A stretch of 64,000 bases of DNA from Klebsiella sp. RIT-PI-d (GCF_001187865.1 NZ_LGIT01000009.1:1426001-1490000), one strand, 5' to 3'; counted from the stretch's first letter, positions 55,309 through 64,000 are shown. Notes: a model not told the origin generated them from the letters alone. Translations and numbers: made by a program.

Positions 55309-56099
55309 CTTTCCCGCTGCCAGCAGTGAATACTGAAATCAGTCTGGCAGCGAAATACCGCCTGGGTTGCTAACGTTTGCCACACTGACGGCTTTGCCCG
55401 CCAGGCAAAAGGCGTCATTTGCAGTAGTGCCACGGCCTCTTCCCCACGTAACGCCATCTCATAACTCAGCGAGTTATGTTCATAAAGCTCAAAATGGGTA
55501 AGTGGTTCGTTGGTCGGTTCATGCAAATGAATTTGCGGATAGATAAGCCCTTTCAGCTCCATTAAATGCCGGGGCCCCGGCGTTACTGTGATCACCCACC
55601 CTCCAGGCTTAACTACTCTCGCCAGCTCCTGCGGATTACAGGGCGCATAAATACGCATAACGGCGTCCATGCTGTGCGCATTAAACGGCAGACGCTGGCT
55701 GGAGGCAACGCAAAAATTCACCTGAGGATAGCGTTTAGCCGCCGGCCGGATAGCCGCTTTTGCGACATCAAGCCCCCATGTATCTCCGGCAACATCAGCA
55801 AAAGCATGGGTGTAATATCCCTCTCCACATCCAATATCCAGAAGCGTTTGCGGAGCAATATGCCGCAACCTTTCCACCAGCGCGTCACGCAGCGGCTGAT
55901 AATGCCCGGCATCGAGAAAGGCACGCCGCGCCTGCATCATCTCTGCACTGTCACCCGGATCGCGTGAACGCTTATGTTGTACCGGCAGCAGATTTACGTA
56001 CCCCTCTTTTGCCTGGTCGAACTGATGCCGCTGCGGGCAAAGATAGCTGTTATCATGCCGGGTCAGTGGGGCATGGCAAAGCGGGCAACTGTAAGACAT
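55305..56099 (-). CDS. rlmA: 23S rRNA (guanine745-N1)-methyltransferase RlmA
   Basis: A 264-residue methyltransferase that modifies G745 of 23S rRNA. The N-terminal zinc site is SCPLCHAP and YLCPQRHQF (three Cys and one His). The SAM motif I is [16 protein letters not shown], followed by motif [11 protein letters not shown]. Its stop overlaps that of mntP. The next gene upstream is the PBP3 paralogue. Confidence 0.95.
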   Translation of the reverse strand: MSYSCPLCHAPLTRHDNSYLCPQRHQFDQAKEGYVNLLPVQHKRSRDPGDSAEMMQARRAFLDAGHYQPLRDALVERLRHIAPQTLLDIGCGEGYYTHAFADVAGDTWGLDVAKAAIRPAAKRYPQVNFCVASSQRLPFNAHSMDAVMRIYAPCNPQELARVVKPGGWVITVTPGPRHLMELKGLIYPQIHLHEPTNEPLTHFELYEHNSLSYEMALRGEEAVALLQMTPFAWRAKPSVWQTLATQAVFRCQTDFSIHCWQRES

Positions 56100-56160
56100 A
56101 ACGACTCCGGGAAAAATTCGAGGGCGAAAGTGTAACGCTTATCGCCCATGGAGGAAATCA

Positions 56161-57906
56161 TTACAATGAGGTCCGGTCAACAGAGGACGCGTGCACTACC
56201 AGCAGGTGTTCGGCGTCCGGAGCCATACCATCCGGCATGACATTTTCCAGTCGTAATACATCACCCATAATCTGGCTGAAAACGGGCGCGGAAACTGCCC
56301 CGCCATAGTATTTGCCGTTCTGCGGATCGTTAATGACTACCGCCAGGGCAAACAACGGATGACTGGCAGGCGCGACACCTGCGGTATAAGCGACATATTT
56401 ATCAATATATTTTCCGTCATCGCCAATTTTTTTGGCCGTCCCGGTTTTCACCGCCACCCGGTAGTCGCGTACTGCGGCTTTAGTTCCCCCACCGCCTGGC
56501 AGGGCAACGCTTTCCATCATATGTTCAACCTGATGAACGATCTCTTCCGGCATCACTCTTTTACCTAACACCGGCGGATCGATACGGGTAATCGACAGCG
56601 GTTTCTCAAGACCAAAGCTGCCAATCGTGGCATACACATGCGCCAGCTGTAGCGGCGTAACCATCAGACCGTAGCCGAAAGAAAAGGTTGCGCGATCCAG
56701 CAGCCCCCAGTAGCGACGCTGTGGCAGAAGGCCACGGCTCTCACCTGTCAGCCCAAGCCCGGTTGGCTCACCAAAGCCAAAATGTTCATACGTATCCAGC
56801 AGGTGTTGCACCGGCATTGCCAGCGAAAGCCTGGAAACGCCGGTATCACTCGATTTCTGTAAGATGCCGGTCAGGGTCAGTTCGGGATAAAAGCCCACAT
56901 CGCGAATACGATGGCCATCAAGGGTATAGGGATGGGTATCGACCACGCTTCCCGGTTGCACAATACCCTGCTGAAGTGCAGTCATGATAACCAGGGGTTT
57001 AACCGTAGAACCCGGTTCAAACGTATCGCTGATCGCCCGGTTACGAAAATCATCCAGCGTGGCCTTTTCCCGGTTGTTAGGGTTGAAATCCGGATAACTG
57101 GCCATCGAGAGAATTTCACCGGTATCGATCTTAATAAGCACTGCCGCCCCCGACTGAGCTTTATTCCAGCGGACAGCGTTATCCAGTGCATCTTCCGTTA
57201 CGGTTTGCAAACGCTCATCGATACTGAGCTGGATGTTGTGCGCCGGAACCGGCGTAATGTCGGTGAGATTTTCGATAACCTGACCATGACGATCGCGGCG
57301 GACCAGCCGGGCACCAGGTTTACCGGTTAACTCAGCATTAAAGCTTTTTTCTACACCCTCAATTCCCTGCCCGTCGATATTGGTAAATCCAATCAGATTA
57401 GCAGCAACGTGTCCCGCCGGATAAAAGCGCCGGGACTCTTCGCGCAGGTTAATGCCGGGTAAGTTAAGTTTGCCGACCCATTTTGCCTGTTGGGGATCGA
57501 CCTGCCGGGCAAGGTAAATAAACCTTGAATGTGGATGCTCGTTAATACGTTGCGAGAGCGTATCCAGTGACATATTCAAAAGCGTTGCCAGCCCCTGCCA
57601 GCGCGCATCGGTGCCTGGCCCACCTTTGTCTAACAACGTCAGAGGGTCGGCCCAGATGGCATCCACCGGTACGCTGACCGCCAGCGGTCTGCCATTGCGA
57701 TCCTCGATCATTCCGCGAGGTGCTGCCGACGGAATTTCACGTAATGAACGCATATCCTCTTGCTTCACCAGATCGTCTGGCTCCACAATTTGTAACCAGC
57801 CGACCCGCGCCAGCAATAGCCCCAGACAACCTAAAATGACGACACATACCAGCCCAAAACGCACCGCAGTGAAAGGATGACCTGTATTACTTTTTTTATT
57901 CTGCAC
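56161..57906 (-). CDS. Second PBP3 (FtsI-like) peptidoglycan transpeptidase
   Basis: A 581-residue class B penicillin-binding protein with a cytoplasmic tail, one membrane anchor (about 17-38), a pedestal domain and a transpeptidase domain. The active-site motifs are STVK (Ser300-Lys303), SSD at 352-354 and KTGT (487-490). True FtsI has SSN at the second motif; here the codon is GAT, so it is Asp. It is closely similar to FtsI elsewhere but not part of a dcw cluster, which should be outside this window. Its position between rlmA and cspC matches PBP3SAL of Salmonella, a division transpeptidase used in acidic intracellular conditions. Confidence 0.93.
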   Translation of the reverse strand: MQNKKSNTGHPFTAVRFGLVCVVILGCLGLLLARVGWLQIVEPDDLVKQEDMRSLREIPSAAPRGMIEDRNGRPLAVSVPVDAIWADPLTLLDKGGPGTDARWQGLATLLNMSLDTLSQRINEHPHSRFIYLARQVDPQQAKWVGKLNLPGINLREESRRFYPAGHVAANLIGFTNIDGQGIEGVEKSFNAELTGKPGARLVRRDRHGQVIENLTDITPVPAHNIQLSIDERLQTVTEDALDNAVRWNKAQSGAAVLIKIDTGEILSMASYPDFNPNNREKATLDDFRNRAISDTFEPGSTVKPLVIMTALQQGIVQPGSVVDTHPYTLDGHRIRDVGFYPELTLTGILQKSSDTGVSRLSLAMPVQHLLDTYEHFGFGEPTGLGLTGESRGLLPQRRYWGLLDRATFSFGYGLMVTPLQLAHVYATIGSFGLEKPLSITRIDPPVLGKRVMPEEIVHQVEHMMESVALPGGGGTKAAVRDYRVAVKTGTAKKIGDDGKYIDKYVAYTAGVAPASHPLFALAVVINDPQNGKYYGGAVSAPVFSQIMGDVLRLENVMPDGMAPDAEHLLVVHASSVDRTSL

Positions 57907-58045
57907 GCAGACTCCATTCGTCGATGATAACGCGATGATCGGGCTGGAGAATACCCGTTACGACGAGAGAGCGGTGCGAATTATGATGTCGTTTTGCAAC
58001 AAAGCACGACGAGAAGAGGCTTACTGTAACACTTTGAAAAATAAT

Positions 58046-58073
58046 CGTAAAAAAGCCCCGCTATGGCGAGGCT
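58046..58073 (-). terminator. Terminator of cspC
   Basis: Read on the minus strand, AGCCTCGC (58073-58066) pairs with GCGGGGCT (58061-58054) with one T-G pair, followed by TTTTTTACG. Confidence 0.85.
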
Positions 58074-58123
58074 TTAAAGCTGATAGTGATGCGCTGCGCG
58101 CGACAAGATCAGTGGTATTAAAT

Positions 58124-58333
58124 TCAGATTGCAGTTACGTTAACAGCAGCCGGACCTTTCTGGCCGTCCTGAATTTCGAACTCAACGTTCTGGCCTTCAG
58201 CCAGAGTTTTGAAGCCGTTACCCTGGATTGCAGAGAAGTGTACAAACACATCTTTGCTGCCGTCAGCAGGCGTAATGAAACCAAAACCTTTAGATTCGTT
58301 GAACCACTTAACTTGACCTTTGATCTTTGCCAT
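58124..58333 (-). CDS. cspC: Cold-shock-like protein CspC
   Basis: A 69-residue OB-fold RNA chaperone. RNP1 is KGFGFI (about 18-23) and RNP2 is VFVHF (about 31-35). CspC is not cold-induced; it stabilises rpoS and other stress mRNAs. I start it at ATG 58333 ([10 protein letters not shown]); two more codons upstream are open but the E. coli start is this one. TAAGGAA is the ribosome binding site, and it overlaps the remnant stop of yobF. Confidence 0.97.
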
Positions 58334-58345
58334 TTGCAAAATTCC

Positions 58346-58491
58346 TTAGAGAGTTTTCTTTGCCCGAAGGCTCTAGCATGGATAAAACTGAGACTTTACA
58401 TTACTGCTTGAGGCACAAATAAAAGGTTCGGCAGAGAAGCGGTATTCAACGCAAGGTGTTTACTCAGAACTTCTTTACTGAAATGCCACAT
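58346..58491 (-). pseudogene. yobF: Frameshifted yobF remnant
   Basis: E. coli yobF (47 codons) lies directly upstream of cspC. Here the same place can be aligned with it only by changing frame. The start MWHFSKEVLSKH is in one frame; EYRFSAEPFICASSSNVKS is in another; LRAKKTL followed by TAA, 12 bases before the cspC start, is in a third. The frames are broken by small indels after the KH codons and after the SNV codons. The first frame stops after 31 codons. YobF is a small stress protein co-transcribed with cspC. Alignment rests on my memory of the K-12 sequence. Confidence 0.75.
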
Positions 58492-59136
58492 ATAAACAGG
58501 ACTGTACCTCGTTTAACCTGAAGGTGTTATCACATATAACGTTAATTATGGCAAGCCATTTTTAAACAGGTATCGATCCATCGCACATATTTATTAGTCG
58601 TTTTATTGCCGATCCACATTTTATGCGATTTCTACAGCATCCGTAATTTTTACCGATCCGAGGCCTGAGGCAGGGAAATAGCGCTATGAAGGGCTTCAGC
58701 ACCCTCTTTCGTCTTGTTTTGCGGAAGCATAAACGTGGATACTGGCCACTACTCATCGCCAACTTAGATGATTTTATGCATAGTTATGCGTAAAAAATCA
58801 TAGACAAGAATTAGCCAGGGCATGTTTTTTAACCAGACCAGCTAAAGTTTAATCAATGCTTAATGATAATTTAATGCTTTTATAATATGCACCAAAATAA
58901 TGAAACACGGGTAATATTGCATCATTGAAAGGCAATGAAAACGTTTCGATGAAGATAAGTTCATTCTTAAAGAGAAATGATGTCGGAGATATTGTTTATA
59001 CAGTGCCAATAGAACGCGGCTTATTAAGCCATCATACTTTACACACTTATCGATATCACCATACCCGATTTGCACTGAAAACGAGCAGAGGTAAGAAAAA
59101 ACCCGGCACGGTAAAATGCCTGCCGGGTAATGCTGA
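58492..59136. other. Intergenic region between yobF remnant and yebO
   Basis: These 645 AT-rich bases hold the cspC promoter region and the yebO terminator. The only open frames are short. One on the plus strand (58686-58793, 35 codons, starts MKGFSTLFRLVLRKHKRGYW) is basic at its N-terminus, but its ribosome binding site is weak and I cannot support it. Confidence 0.5.
59095..59128 (-). terminator. Terminator of yebO
   Basis: Read on the minus strand, ACCCGGCA (59128-59121) pairs with TGCCGGGT (59108-59101), followed by TTTTTT. It lies nine bases beyond the yebO stop. Confidence 0.85.
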
Positions 59137-59424
59137 TTAGCGTTCGGCTACCAGGCGAATAAAATCATCTTCGCCCGCACTAACGTCTGCAGAATGGGAG
59201 GGCGTCGCCGCTTTCTCAGGTTCATTGGCTTCACAAAGCCGACGAAGCAACGCATTCTGTCGCTTTTGCTGATCGAGCAGCGCTTCCAGAAGTTCTATTT
59301 GCTCATTGGTTCGGGAGCTTGCGCGATTGATAAAAAACCACAGCACCAGCCCCACAATCAGTACAAGCAGAGACACCAGCAGGGAGGCAATATTCAGCAT
59401 CCCGGAATTGATTAATTCATTCAT
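59137..59424 (-). CDS. yebO: Small membrane protein YebO
   Basis: A 95-residue protein nearly identical to E. coli YebO. It has one membrane helix (about 9-32: IASLLVSLLVLIVGLVLWFF) followed by a soluble helix (TNEQIELLEALLDQQKRQNA) and an acidic tail. Function is unknown. It lies 72 bases after mgrB on the same strand, so co-transcription is possible. Confidence 0.93.
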   Translation of the reverse strand: MNELINSGMLNIASLLVSLLVLIVGLVLWFFINRASSRTNEQIELLEALLDQQKRQNALLRRLCEANEPEKAATPSHSADVSAGEDDFIRLVAER

Positions 59425-59496
59425 TTCACCACCTCAAAGGAAACACGCTATCTTACCACTCGCGCTAAGGAAGGAAATCACTGATGCAAAAAATGC

Positions 59497-59640
59497 TTAC
59501 CAGGGAATGAATTTATTTATCGCACAAATGCCACTGAAAAATTGTACGTCCTCATCGCACAATGCATTGAGCAACTGGGTCCAGATCAGCAAACCAACAA
59601 CAATTGCGCCTGCCAGAAGCACCCATCTAAATTTTTTCAC
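59497..59640 (-). CDS. mgrB: PhoQ inhibitor peptide MgrB
   Basis: A 47-residue inner-membrane peptide that inhibits the sensor kinase PhoQ, giving negative feedback on the PhoPQ regulon. It is the E. coli length. The N-terminal helix is [19 protein letters not shown]; the periplasmic part has the two functional cysteines Cys28 and Cys39 in [14 protein letters not shown], and it ends FIPW. The start is GTG after GGAG. Loss of this gene causes colistin resistance in Klebsiella and related species; here it is intact. A PhoP-box-like repeat lies upstream. Confidence 0.93.
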   Translation of the reverse strand: MKKFRWVLLAGAIVVGLLIWTQLLNALCDEDVQFFSGICAINKFIPW

Positions 59641-59689
59641 ACCGGACTCCACATCGTCATCTTATAAAGCCAGGTTAACATGCTTATCT

Positions 59690-59706
59690 TAAACAGGGAG
59701 TTAACT
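59690..59706 (-). promoter_or_regulatory. Putative PhoP box of mgrB
   Basis: Read on the minus strand, AGTTAA-CTCCC-TGTTTA approximates the PhoP repeat (T/G)GTTTA-N5-(T/G)GTTTA, with a perfect second half. A -10-like TAACCT is 12 bases downstream, as in PhoP-activated promoters. Confidence 0.6.
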
Positions 59707-59826
59707 GCCTGAAAGTCTGGTTATTAAGATATTTTGGCTTTGCCTTAACGACGCGGACAGGTTGCCGTCGTCAACGATAAGTTAAACTCTGTGACTATCA
59801 CGCCGCATTGGGCGGCGTGATAATAA

Positions 59827-60618
59827 TCAGAACGGGTAAGCGTTATACCCCATTTGCTCTGAAATTTTACGTGCCGCGGTATGTAACATTGCGACATACT
59901 CGTGCAGTCTTTCTTCAGAAAAACGCAGCGTTGGGAAAGAGATGCTCAACCCAGCAATGACCACGCCAAAACGGTCAAAAACCGGCACGCCGATGCAGCG
60001 CAGACCTTCTTCTTGCTCCTGATTATCTTCGCCAAACCCCTGTGCTTTCACCTGATCGAGCAGCGGCAGCAGCGCTTGCGTACTGGTGATCGTGCTATCG
60101 GTGCTGCGTTTATACTCCACGCCGTCAAGGATCTGCACGACTTCATCCCGCTCGCGCCATGCCAGCAGCACTTTACCAATTGCGGTGCTATAAAGCGGAT
60201 TGCGGCGGCCAATACGTGAATACATGCGCAGGTTGTACATGGAATCAATTTTATGGATGTAGACAATGCTGTCTTCATCCAGGGCACCAAGGTGAATCGT
60301 CTCTTTTGTCAGGCGCGAAAGCTCCCGCATCTGGATGTCCGCGCTGCGGATTAAATCAACATTTTGCAGCGCGCGCGCGCCCAGTTCAAACAGCTTAAGG
60401 GTCAGGGAGTATTTTTCAGACTCCCCTTCCTGAGCGACATACCCCAGTGATTTCATGGTCTGCAAAAAGCGATAAACGGTGCTTTTCGACATCATGACGC
60501 GCTGCGACAGTTCGGTGATCCCAATTTCACGCTCTTCGCCAAGCGCCTGCAGGATGCCAAAAACCTTCAATACTGAAGAGACAGAATCTGGCTGCTTATC
60601 CAAATCTGCGAGTGCCAT
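59827..60618 (-). CDS. kdgR: IclR-family regulator KdgR
   Basis: A 263-residue repressor of pectin, hexuronate and 2-keto-3-deoxygluconate genes. The N-terminal winged helix contains ITELSQRVMMSKSTVYRFLQ, and the C-terminal IclR effector domain (about 90-260) binds 2-keto-3-deoxygluconate. It is very close to E. coli KdgR by eye. It is divergent from yebQ across 176 bases. E. coli has yobH beside it on the mgrB side; no such frame was found here. Confidence 0.96.
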   Translation of the reverse strand: MALADLDKQPDSVSSVLKVFGILQALGEEREIGITELSQRVMMSKSTVYRFLQTMKSLGYVAQEGESEKYSLTLKLFELGARALQNVDLIRSADIQMRELSRLTKETIHLGALDEDSIVYIHKIDSMYNLRMYSRIGRRNPLYSTAIGKVLLAWRERDEVVQILDGVEYKRSTDSTITSTQALLPLLDQVKAQGFGEDNQEQEEGLRCIGVPVFDRFGVVIAGLSISFPTLRFSEERLHEYVAMLHTAARKISEQMGYNAYPF

Positions 60619-60794
60619 TTATCACCTCGGGTTTTGTTTTATAAAAATCAGAACGAGTTTTTATTATAAATTCGCGCCCCTCCGGCCGCAACGGTTCTTC
60701 TGCTTCTTCGTTACAAATCTGCGAACTGGCTTCGAATTATTAGTGCTAGAATTATTTTCCAGACAATCATTTGCTCACCTTATCTTTTTACACT

Positions 60795-62168
60795 ATGAAA
60801 AACACGTTTTCTGACGGCCTGCCGACGGCTCAGCGTTACGGTGCAATTGCGACCATCGTTCTTGGCATCGCAATGGCCGTATTGGATGGTGCAATCGCTA
60901 ATGTCGCCCTGCCAACCATTGCAGGCGACCTGAATGCCTCGCCCGCGTCGTCCATATGGATAGTCAATGCCTATCAAATCGCGATTGTTATCACCCTCTT
61001 ATCGCTGGCATTTCTCGGAGACATGTTTGGTTATCGGCGGATCTATAAAATCGGACTGGTGGTTTTCACGTTTTCGTCGCTTGCCTGTGCGCTCTCTGAC
61101 TCATTACTCACGCTGACGCTTGCCCGTGTCGCACAGGGATTCGGCGGCGCGGCATTAATGAGTGTGAATACCGCGTTAATCCGCCTTATTTATCCGGCGC
61201 GTCAACTGGGCCGGGGAATGGGAATTAACTCGTTTGTGGTTGCCGTTTCGTCTGCTGCCAGTCCGACCATCGCAGCAGGTATTCTCTCAGTGGCCTCCTG
61301 GCAGTGGCTATTTTTGATTAATGTGCCGTTAGGGATTATCGCCCTGGTGCTGGCGCTGCGTTTTCTGCCGGCCAACGGCCCGCGTACCAGCACGCCACGA
61401 TTTGATCTCCCGAGTGCAGTAATGAATGCGCTGACATTTGGCTTATTGATCGCGGCCCTAAGCGGTTTTGCGCAGGGGCAATCGAAAGAACTGGTCATGC
61501 TTGAGGTATTCGTGATGCTGGTCGCAGGCTATTTCTTTGTTCGCCGCCAGTTACAGCTTCCGGTGCCGCTTCTGCCTATTGATCTGCTGCGTATTCCTGT
61601 TTTTTCGTTATCTCTTTGCACGTCAATTTGCTCGTTCTGTGCGCAAATGCTGGCAATGGTCTCCCTGCCCTTTTTCCTGCAATCCATTGTCGGACGCAGT
61701 GAGGTAGAAACCGGGCTATTACTGACGCCGTGGCCTCTGGCGACAATGATCATGGCTCCGCTGGCAGGATATTTGATTGAAAAAGTTCACGCGGGCTTGC
61801 TGGGGTCATTGGGCATGATAGTGATGGCCTGCGGTTTGTTTGGACTGGCCTTACTACCCGCCTCGCCATCTGACTGGAATATCATCTGGCCAATGCTGCT
61901 GTGCGGTGCGGGATTCGGTTTGTTTCAGTCTCCCAATAACCATACTATTATTTCATCAGCGCCACGTCAGCGCAGTGGCGGAGCCAGTGGAATGCTGGGT
62001 ACGGCACGCTTGCTGGGGCAAAGTATTGGTGCGGCGCTGGTGGCCCTGATGTTTAATTTGTTTAGCGATGCGGGCACCCATACCTGTCTGCTGCTGGCGG
62101 GTGTACTGGCCGTTATGGCGGCAATTGTCAGCGGTTTACGCATGACCCAGCCCCGGGCGCAGGCATAA
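60795..62168 (+). CDS. yebQ: MFS transporter YebQ (DHA2, 14-helix)
   Basis: A 457-residue inner-membrane transporter with about 14 helices, equal in length to E. coli YebQ. DHA2 motifs are AVLDGAIANVALPTIAGDL (motif D1-like) and LARVAQGFGGAALMSVNTAL (motif C region). The substrate is unknown; a multidrug-type exporter is likely. I start it at the ATG at 60795 (MKNTFSDGLPTAQRYG), matching E. coli. It is divergent from kdgR and convergent with htpX. Confidence 0.94.
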   Translation: MKNTFSDGLPTAQRYGAIATIVLGIAMAVLDGAIANVALPTIAGDLNASPASSIWIVNAYQIAIVITLLSLAFLGDMFGYRRIYKIGLVVFTFSSLACALSDSLLTLTLARVAQGFGGAALMSVNTALIRLIYPARQLGRGMGINSFVVAVSSAASPTIAAGILSVASWQWLFLINVPLGIIALVLALRFLPANGPRTSTPRFDLPSAVMNALTFGLLIAALSGFAQGQSKELVMLEVFVMLVAGYFFVRRQLQLPVPLLPIDLLRIPVFSLSLCTSICSFCAQMLAMVSLPFFLQSIVGRSEVETGLLLTPWPLATMIMAPLAGYLIEKVHAGLLGSLGMIVMACGLFGLALLPASPSDWNIIWPMLLCGAGFGLFQSPNNHTIISSAPRQRSGGASGMLGTARLLGQSIGAALVALMFNLFSDAGTHTCLLLAGVLAVMAAIVSGLRMTQPRAQA

Positions 62169-62195
62169 AAAACCCGGCCGTGTTTAGCAGCCGGG
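62167..62195 (-). terminator. Terminator of htpX
   Basis: Read on the minus strand, CCCGGC (62195-62190) pairs with GCCGGG (62178-62173), followed by TTTTTT. It overlaps the yebQ stop of the convergent gene. Confidence 0.8.
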
Positions 62196-62210
62196 CATTG
62201 AGGACAACAA

Positions 62211-63092
62211 CTACTTGAGGTATTCGCCGCTGCGCAGCGCTTCAATACGCTTATCCAGCGGCGGGTGAGTCATAAAAAACTCACTCAGCGATTTCGACTT
62301 ACCGTTAATACAGAATGCCATCATGCTGCTGGCCTCCTGCGGCTCATAGCTGGTTTTCAGACGCTGCAGGGCGGCAATCATTTTTTCACGCCCCACCAGA
62401 CGTGCCGAGCCCGCATCTGCATGGAACTCACGGTGGCGCGAGAACCACATGGTGATCATGCTCGCCAGAATGCCGAACAGCAGTTCCAGCACCATCGCAA
62501 CCGCAAAATAAATCAGCGGGTTGCCGTTGTTACTTTCACCTTCATCCCGGTTGCCACCGAGAAAACCCGCGGCTATCTGGGCCAGTACGCGCGAGATGAA
62601 AATCACAAACGTGTTCACCACCCCCTGAATCAGGGTCATGGTGACCATATCACCATTCGCGATGTGACTGATTTCATGGGCGATAACCGCCTCAGCTTCA
62701 TCACGGCTCATGTTCTGTAACAGCCCGGTACTGACCGCCACCAGCGACACATCACGGCGCGCACCCGTGGCAAACGCGTTGATATCCGGCGCATGGTAAA
62801 TGGCCACCTGCGGCATGGCGATACCCGCCTGATTAGCCTGCTGTGATACGGTTTGCATCAGCCAGCGCTCTGTTTCGTTGCGCGGCTGCTCAATCACTTC
62901 ACCGCCGACAGATTTAAGGGCCATCCATTTCGACATTAATAGTGAAACAATCGAACCACCAAAACCAAACAGCAGCGCCATAATTAGCAGGCCAGTCATA
63001 CTGCTCGACTGAATTCCCGTCAGGCTTAGCACCAGCCCAAACACCACCATAACAGCCAGGTTGGTCATCAGGAAAAGCGCGATTCGCATCAT
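62211..63092 (-). CDS. htpX: Membrane zinc metalloprotease HtpX
   Basis: A 293-residue M48B protease that degrades misfolded inner-membrane proteins alongside FtsH. The zinc motif HEISH lies at about residues 139-143 ([14 protein letters not shown]), and the third ligand Glu is expected in [10 protein letters not shown]. Four hydrophobic segments are seen. I start it at ATG 63092 ([11 protein letters not shown]), the E. coli start; the frame is open 25 more codons. It is part of the Cpx and heat-shock response in E. coli. Confidence 0.96.
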   Translation of the reverse strand: MMRIALFLMTNLAVMVVFGLVLSLTGIQSSSMTGLLIMALLFGFGGSIVSLLMSKWMALKSVGGEVIEQPRNETERWLMQTVSQQANQAGIAMPQVAIYHAPDINAFATGARRDVSLVAVSTGLLQNMSRDEAEAVIAHEISHIANGDMVTMTLIQGVVNTFVIFISRVLAQIAAGFLGGNRDEGESNNGNPLIYFAVAMVLELLFGILASMITMWFSRHREFHADAGSARLVGREKMIAALQRLKTSYEPQEASSMMAFCINGKSKSLSEFFMTHPPLDKRIEALRSGEYLK

Positions 63093-63242
63093 AATATTTT
63101 TTAACCTCAGCTTAACAAAACGCACTATGCGATACCCATATCGTATGGGTATTATCGCCATTTTCAAGCAATCTGGCGCGCTAAGTCACGAGAATAACGC
63201 AACTTTACATTTTAGCGGGGGTTTCTTACGTCGGGGGAGAAT

Positions 63243-63277
63243 GTAAAAAAAGCACCGAACAGAAATTTGTCCGGTGC
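63243..63277 (-). terminator. Terminator of prc
   Basis: Read on the minus strand, GCACCGGACA (63277-63268) and TGTTCGGTGC (63261-63252) pair with one mismatch, followed by TTTTTTT. Confidence 0.85.
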
Positions 63278-63283
63278 CTGTTA

Positions 63284-64000
63284 CTATTTGCTTTTCGCCG
63301 GCTGCTCTTTTTGCAGATGGGATAAATCCACGGCGATATGCACCGTTTCATCAAGATACGGGTCAGGTTCCTGATAATCCTTCGGCAAATCGTCGAGTTT
63401 TTTCAGTAACGGCTTACCTTCCCGCGCAAATCGGTCGTTAATCCGCGCCAGACGCGTCGCATCATCTTCAGCATTTTCTTTCTCACGCTGGGCGTAATTA
63501 AGAGAAACGTTGTTTCGCTTATCCTTCAGCGCATTAAAGCGGGCGATGTCTTTAATGATGTACTGGAACTCGTGATCTTCAGCAATGCGTGCATTGTGAT
63601 CTTTCAGCAGTTCAGGTCCAAAAGGCGTCAAATCACCTGACTTCACAAAGGTTGCCGCATTGATGCTATCCCACGGCAGCGCATTATCTTCAAATTTCTC
63701 GCCGGTTTCCGTCTCTTCCGTGCCGGTTGGCATGAGGATATCGGGGGTCACACCTTTGCGCTGAGTACTGCCGCCGTTGATGCGGTAGAATTTCTGGATG
63801 GTATACTGCACAGAACCTAGCGCAGGCCATTCCGGACGCAACATCTGATCGTAAATACGGTTCAGAGAACGATACTGTTGCACCGTACCTTTACCGAAGG
63901 TAGGTTCACCCACAATCAGCGCCCGGCCATAATCCTGCATTGCCGCCGCAAAGATTTCAGAAGCTGAAGCGCTGAAACGGTCGACCAGCACGACGAGTGG
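63284..64000 (-). CDS. prc: Tail-specific protease Prc (Tsp), C-terminal part
   Basis: The frame reaches the right edge, so 238 C-terminal residues are seen. They include the catalytic Ser in LVDRFSASASEIFAAA and the catalytic Lys in PTFGKGTVQQY of this S41 periplasmic protease, plus the C-terminal domain ending LQKEQPAKSK. Prc processes FtsI and degrades misfolded and ssrA-tagged proteins in the periplasm, and with NlpI controls the murein hydrolase MepS. It lies next to htpX as in E. coli. The PDZ domain and signal peptide are outside the window. Confidence 0.95.
   Translation of the reverse strand, partial: PLVVLVDRFSASASEIFAAAMQDYGRALIVGEPTFGKGTVQQYRSLNRIYDQMLRPEWPALGSVQYTIQKFYRINGGSTQRKGVTPDILMPTGTEETETGEKFEDNALPWDSINAATFVKSGDLTPFGPELLKDHNARIAEDHEFQYIIKDIARFNALKDKRNNVSLNYAQREKENAEDDATRLARINDRFAREGKPLLKKLDDLPKDYQEPDPYLDETVHIAVDLSHLQKEQPAKSK

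Noticed and set aside
57935-58411. 158-codon plus-strand frame over cspC
   Set aside because: Most of it is antisense to cspC, whose protein is almost invariant in enterobacteria; the frame is a by-product of that codon use.
58925-59140. 71-codon plus-strand frame
   Set aside because: It reads through the yebO terminator hairpin and into the yebO stop region, and has no convincing ribosome binding site.

Overview
The window is chromosomal DNA from an enterobacterium of the Enterobacter / Leclercia / Lelliottia / Citrobacter / Salmonella group. About two thirds of it is recognisable gene by gene as the Escherichia-Salmonella core: treA, ymgE, ycgR, emtA, ldcA, cvrA, dadXA, ycgB, fadR, dsbB, umuDC, ycgNML, minCDE, rnd, fadD, yeaY, tsaB, yoaA, yoaB, yoaH, pabB, nudL, sdaA, yoaE, manXYZ, yobD, mntP, rlmA, cspC, yebO, mgrB, kdgR, yebQ, htpX and prc. 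minE lies directly next to rnd, and an FtsI-like second PBP3 gene sits between rlmA and cspC; both arrangements are, from memory, Salmonella-like and differ from E. coli K-12. I cannot name the species. I saw no tRNA, rRNA, CRISPR array, prophage or intact insertion sequence.

Bases 1-15100 are the accessory part. They hold a truncated ABATE/CGNR-type regulator, an alpha/beta hydrolase with an Asp nucleophile, a NepI-like exporter divergent from an AraC regulator, and then two divergent operons. The leftward operon (10767 to 3788) encodes a GntR/FCD regulator, a complete SsuABC/TauABC-like importer, a zinc-type reductase, a PaaI-like thioesterase, a VOC protein and an acyl-CoA ligase. This looks like uptake, CoA activation and breakdown of an unknown organic acid. 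The rightward operon (11179 to 15092) is a second importer of the same superfamily with a BAAT-type acyl hydrolase gene between the binding protein and ATPase genes. Two copies of an 11-bp near-palindrome lie in the shared promoter region.

Bases 15239-31600 are envelope and stress core genes: periplasmic trehalase, a Fur-box-preceded siderophore receptor, the c-di-GMP flagellar brake YcgR, murein recycling, a K+/H+ antiporter, D-alanine catabolism with a CRP site, FadR, DsbB and LexA-controlled UmuDC. nhaB, expected between fadR and dsbB, is missing. Bases 31600-34400 are gene-poor and AT-rich by eye. They hold very small proteins: a KGG-repeat stress protein, a highly charged 51-residue protein, a zinc-ribbon membrane protein, and a tiny membrane-protein pair ending in a YoaK homologue.

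Bases 34500-64000 are conserved core: division-site selection (Min), RNase D, long-chain acyl-CoA synthetase with an upstream FadR site, tRNA t6A synthesis, p-aminobenzoate synthesis, L-serine deaminase, the mannose PTS with Mlc and CRP sites, the manganese exporter with its yybP-ykoY riboswitch, rRNA methylation, the PBP3 paralogue, cold-shock protein CspC with a frameshifted yobF upstream, the PhoPQ feedback peptide MgrB, KdgR, and the proteases HtpX and Prc (the latter cut by the window edge).
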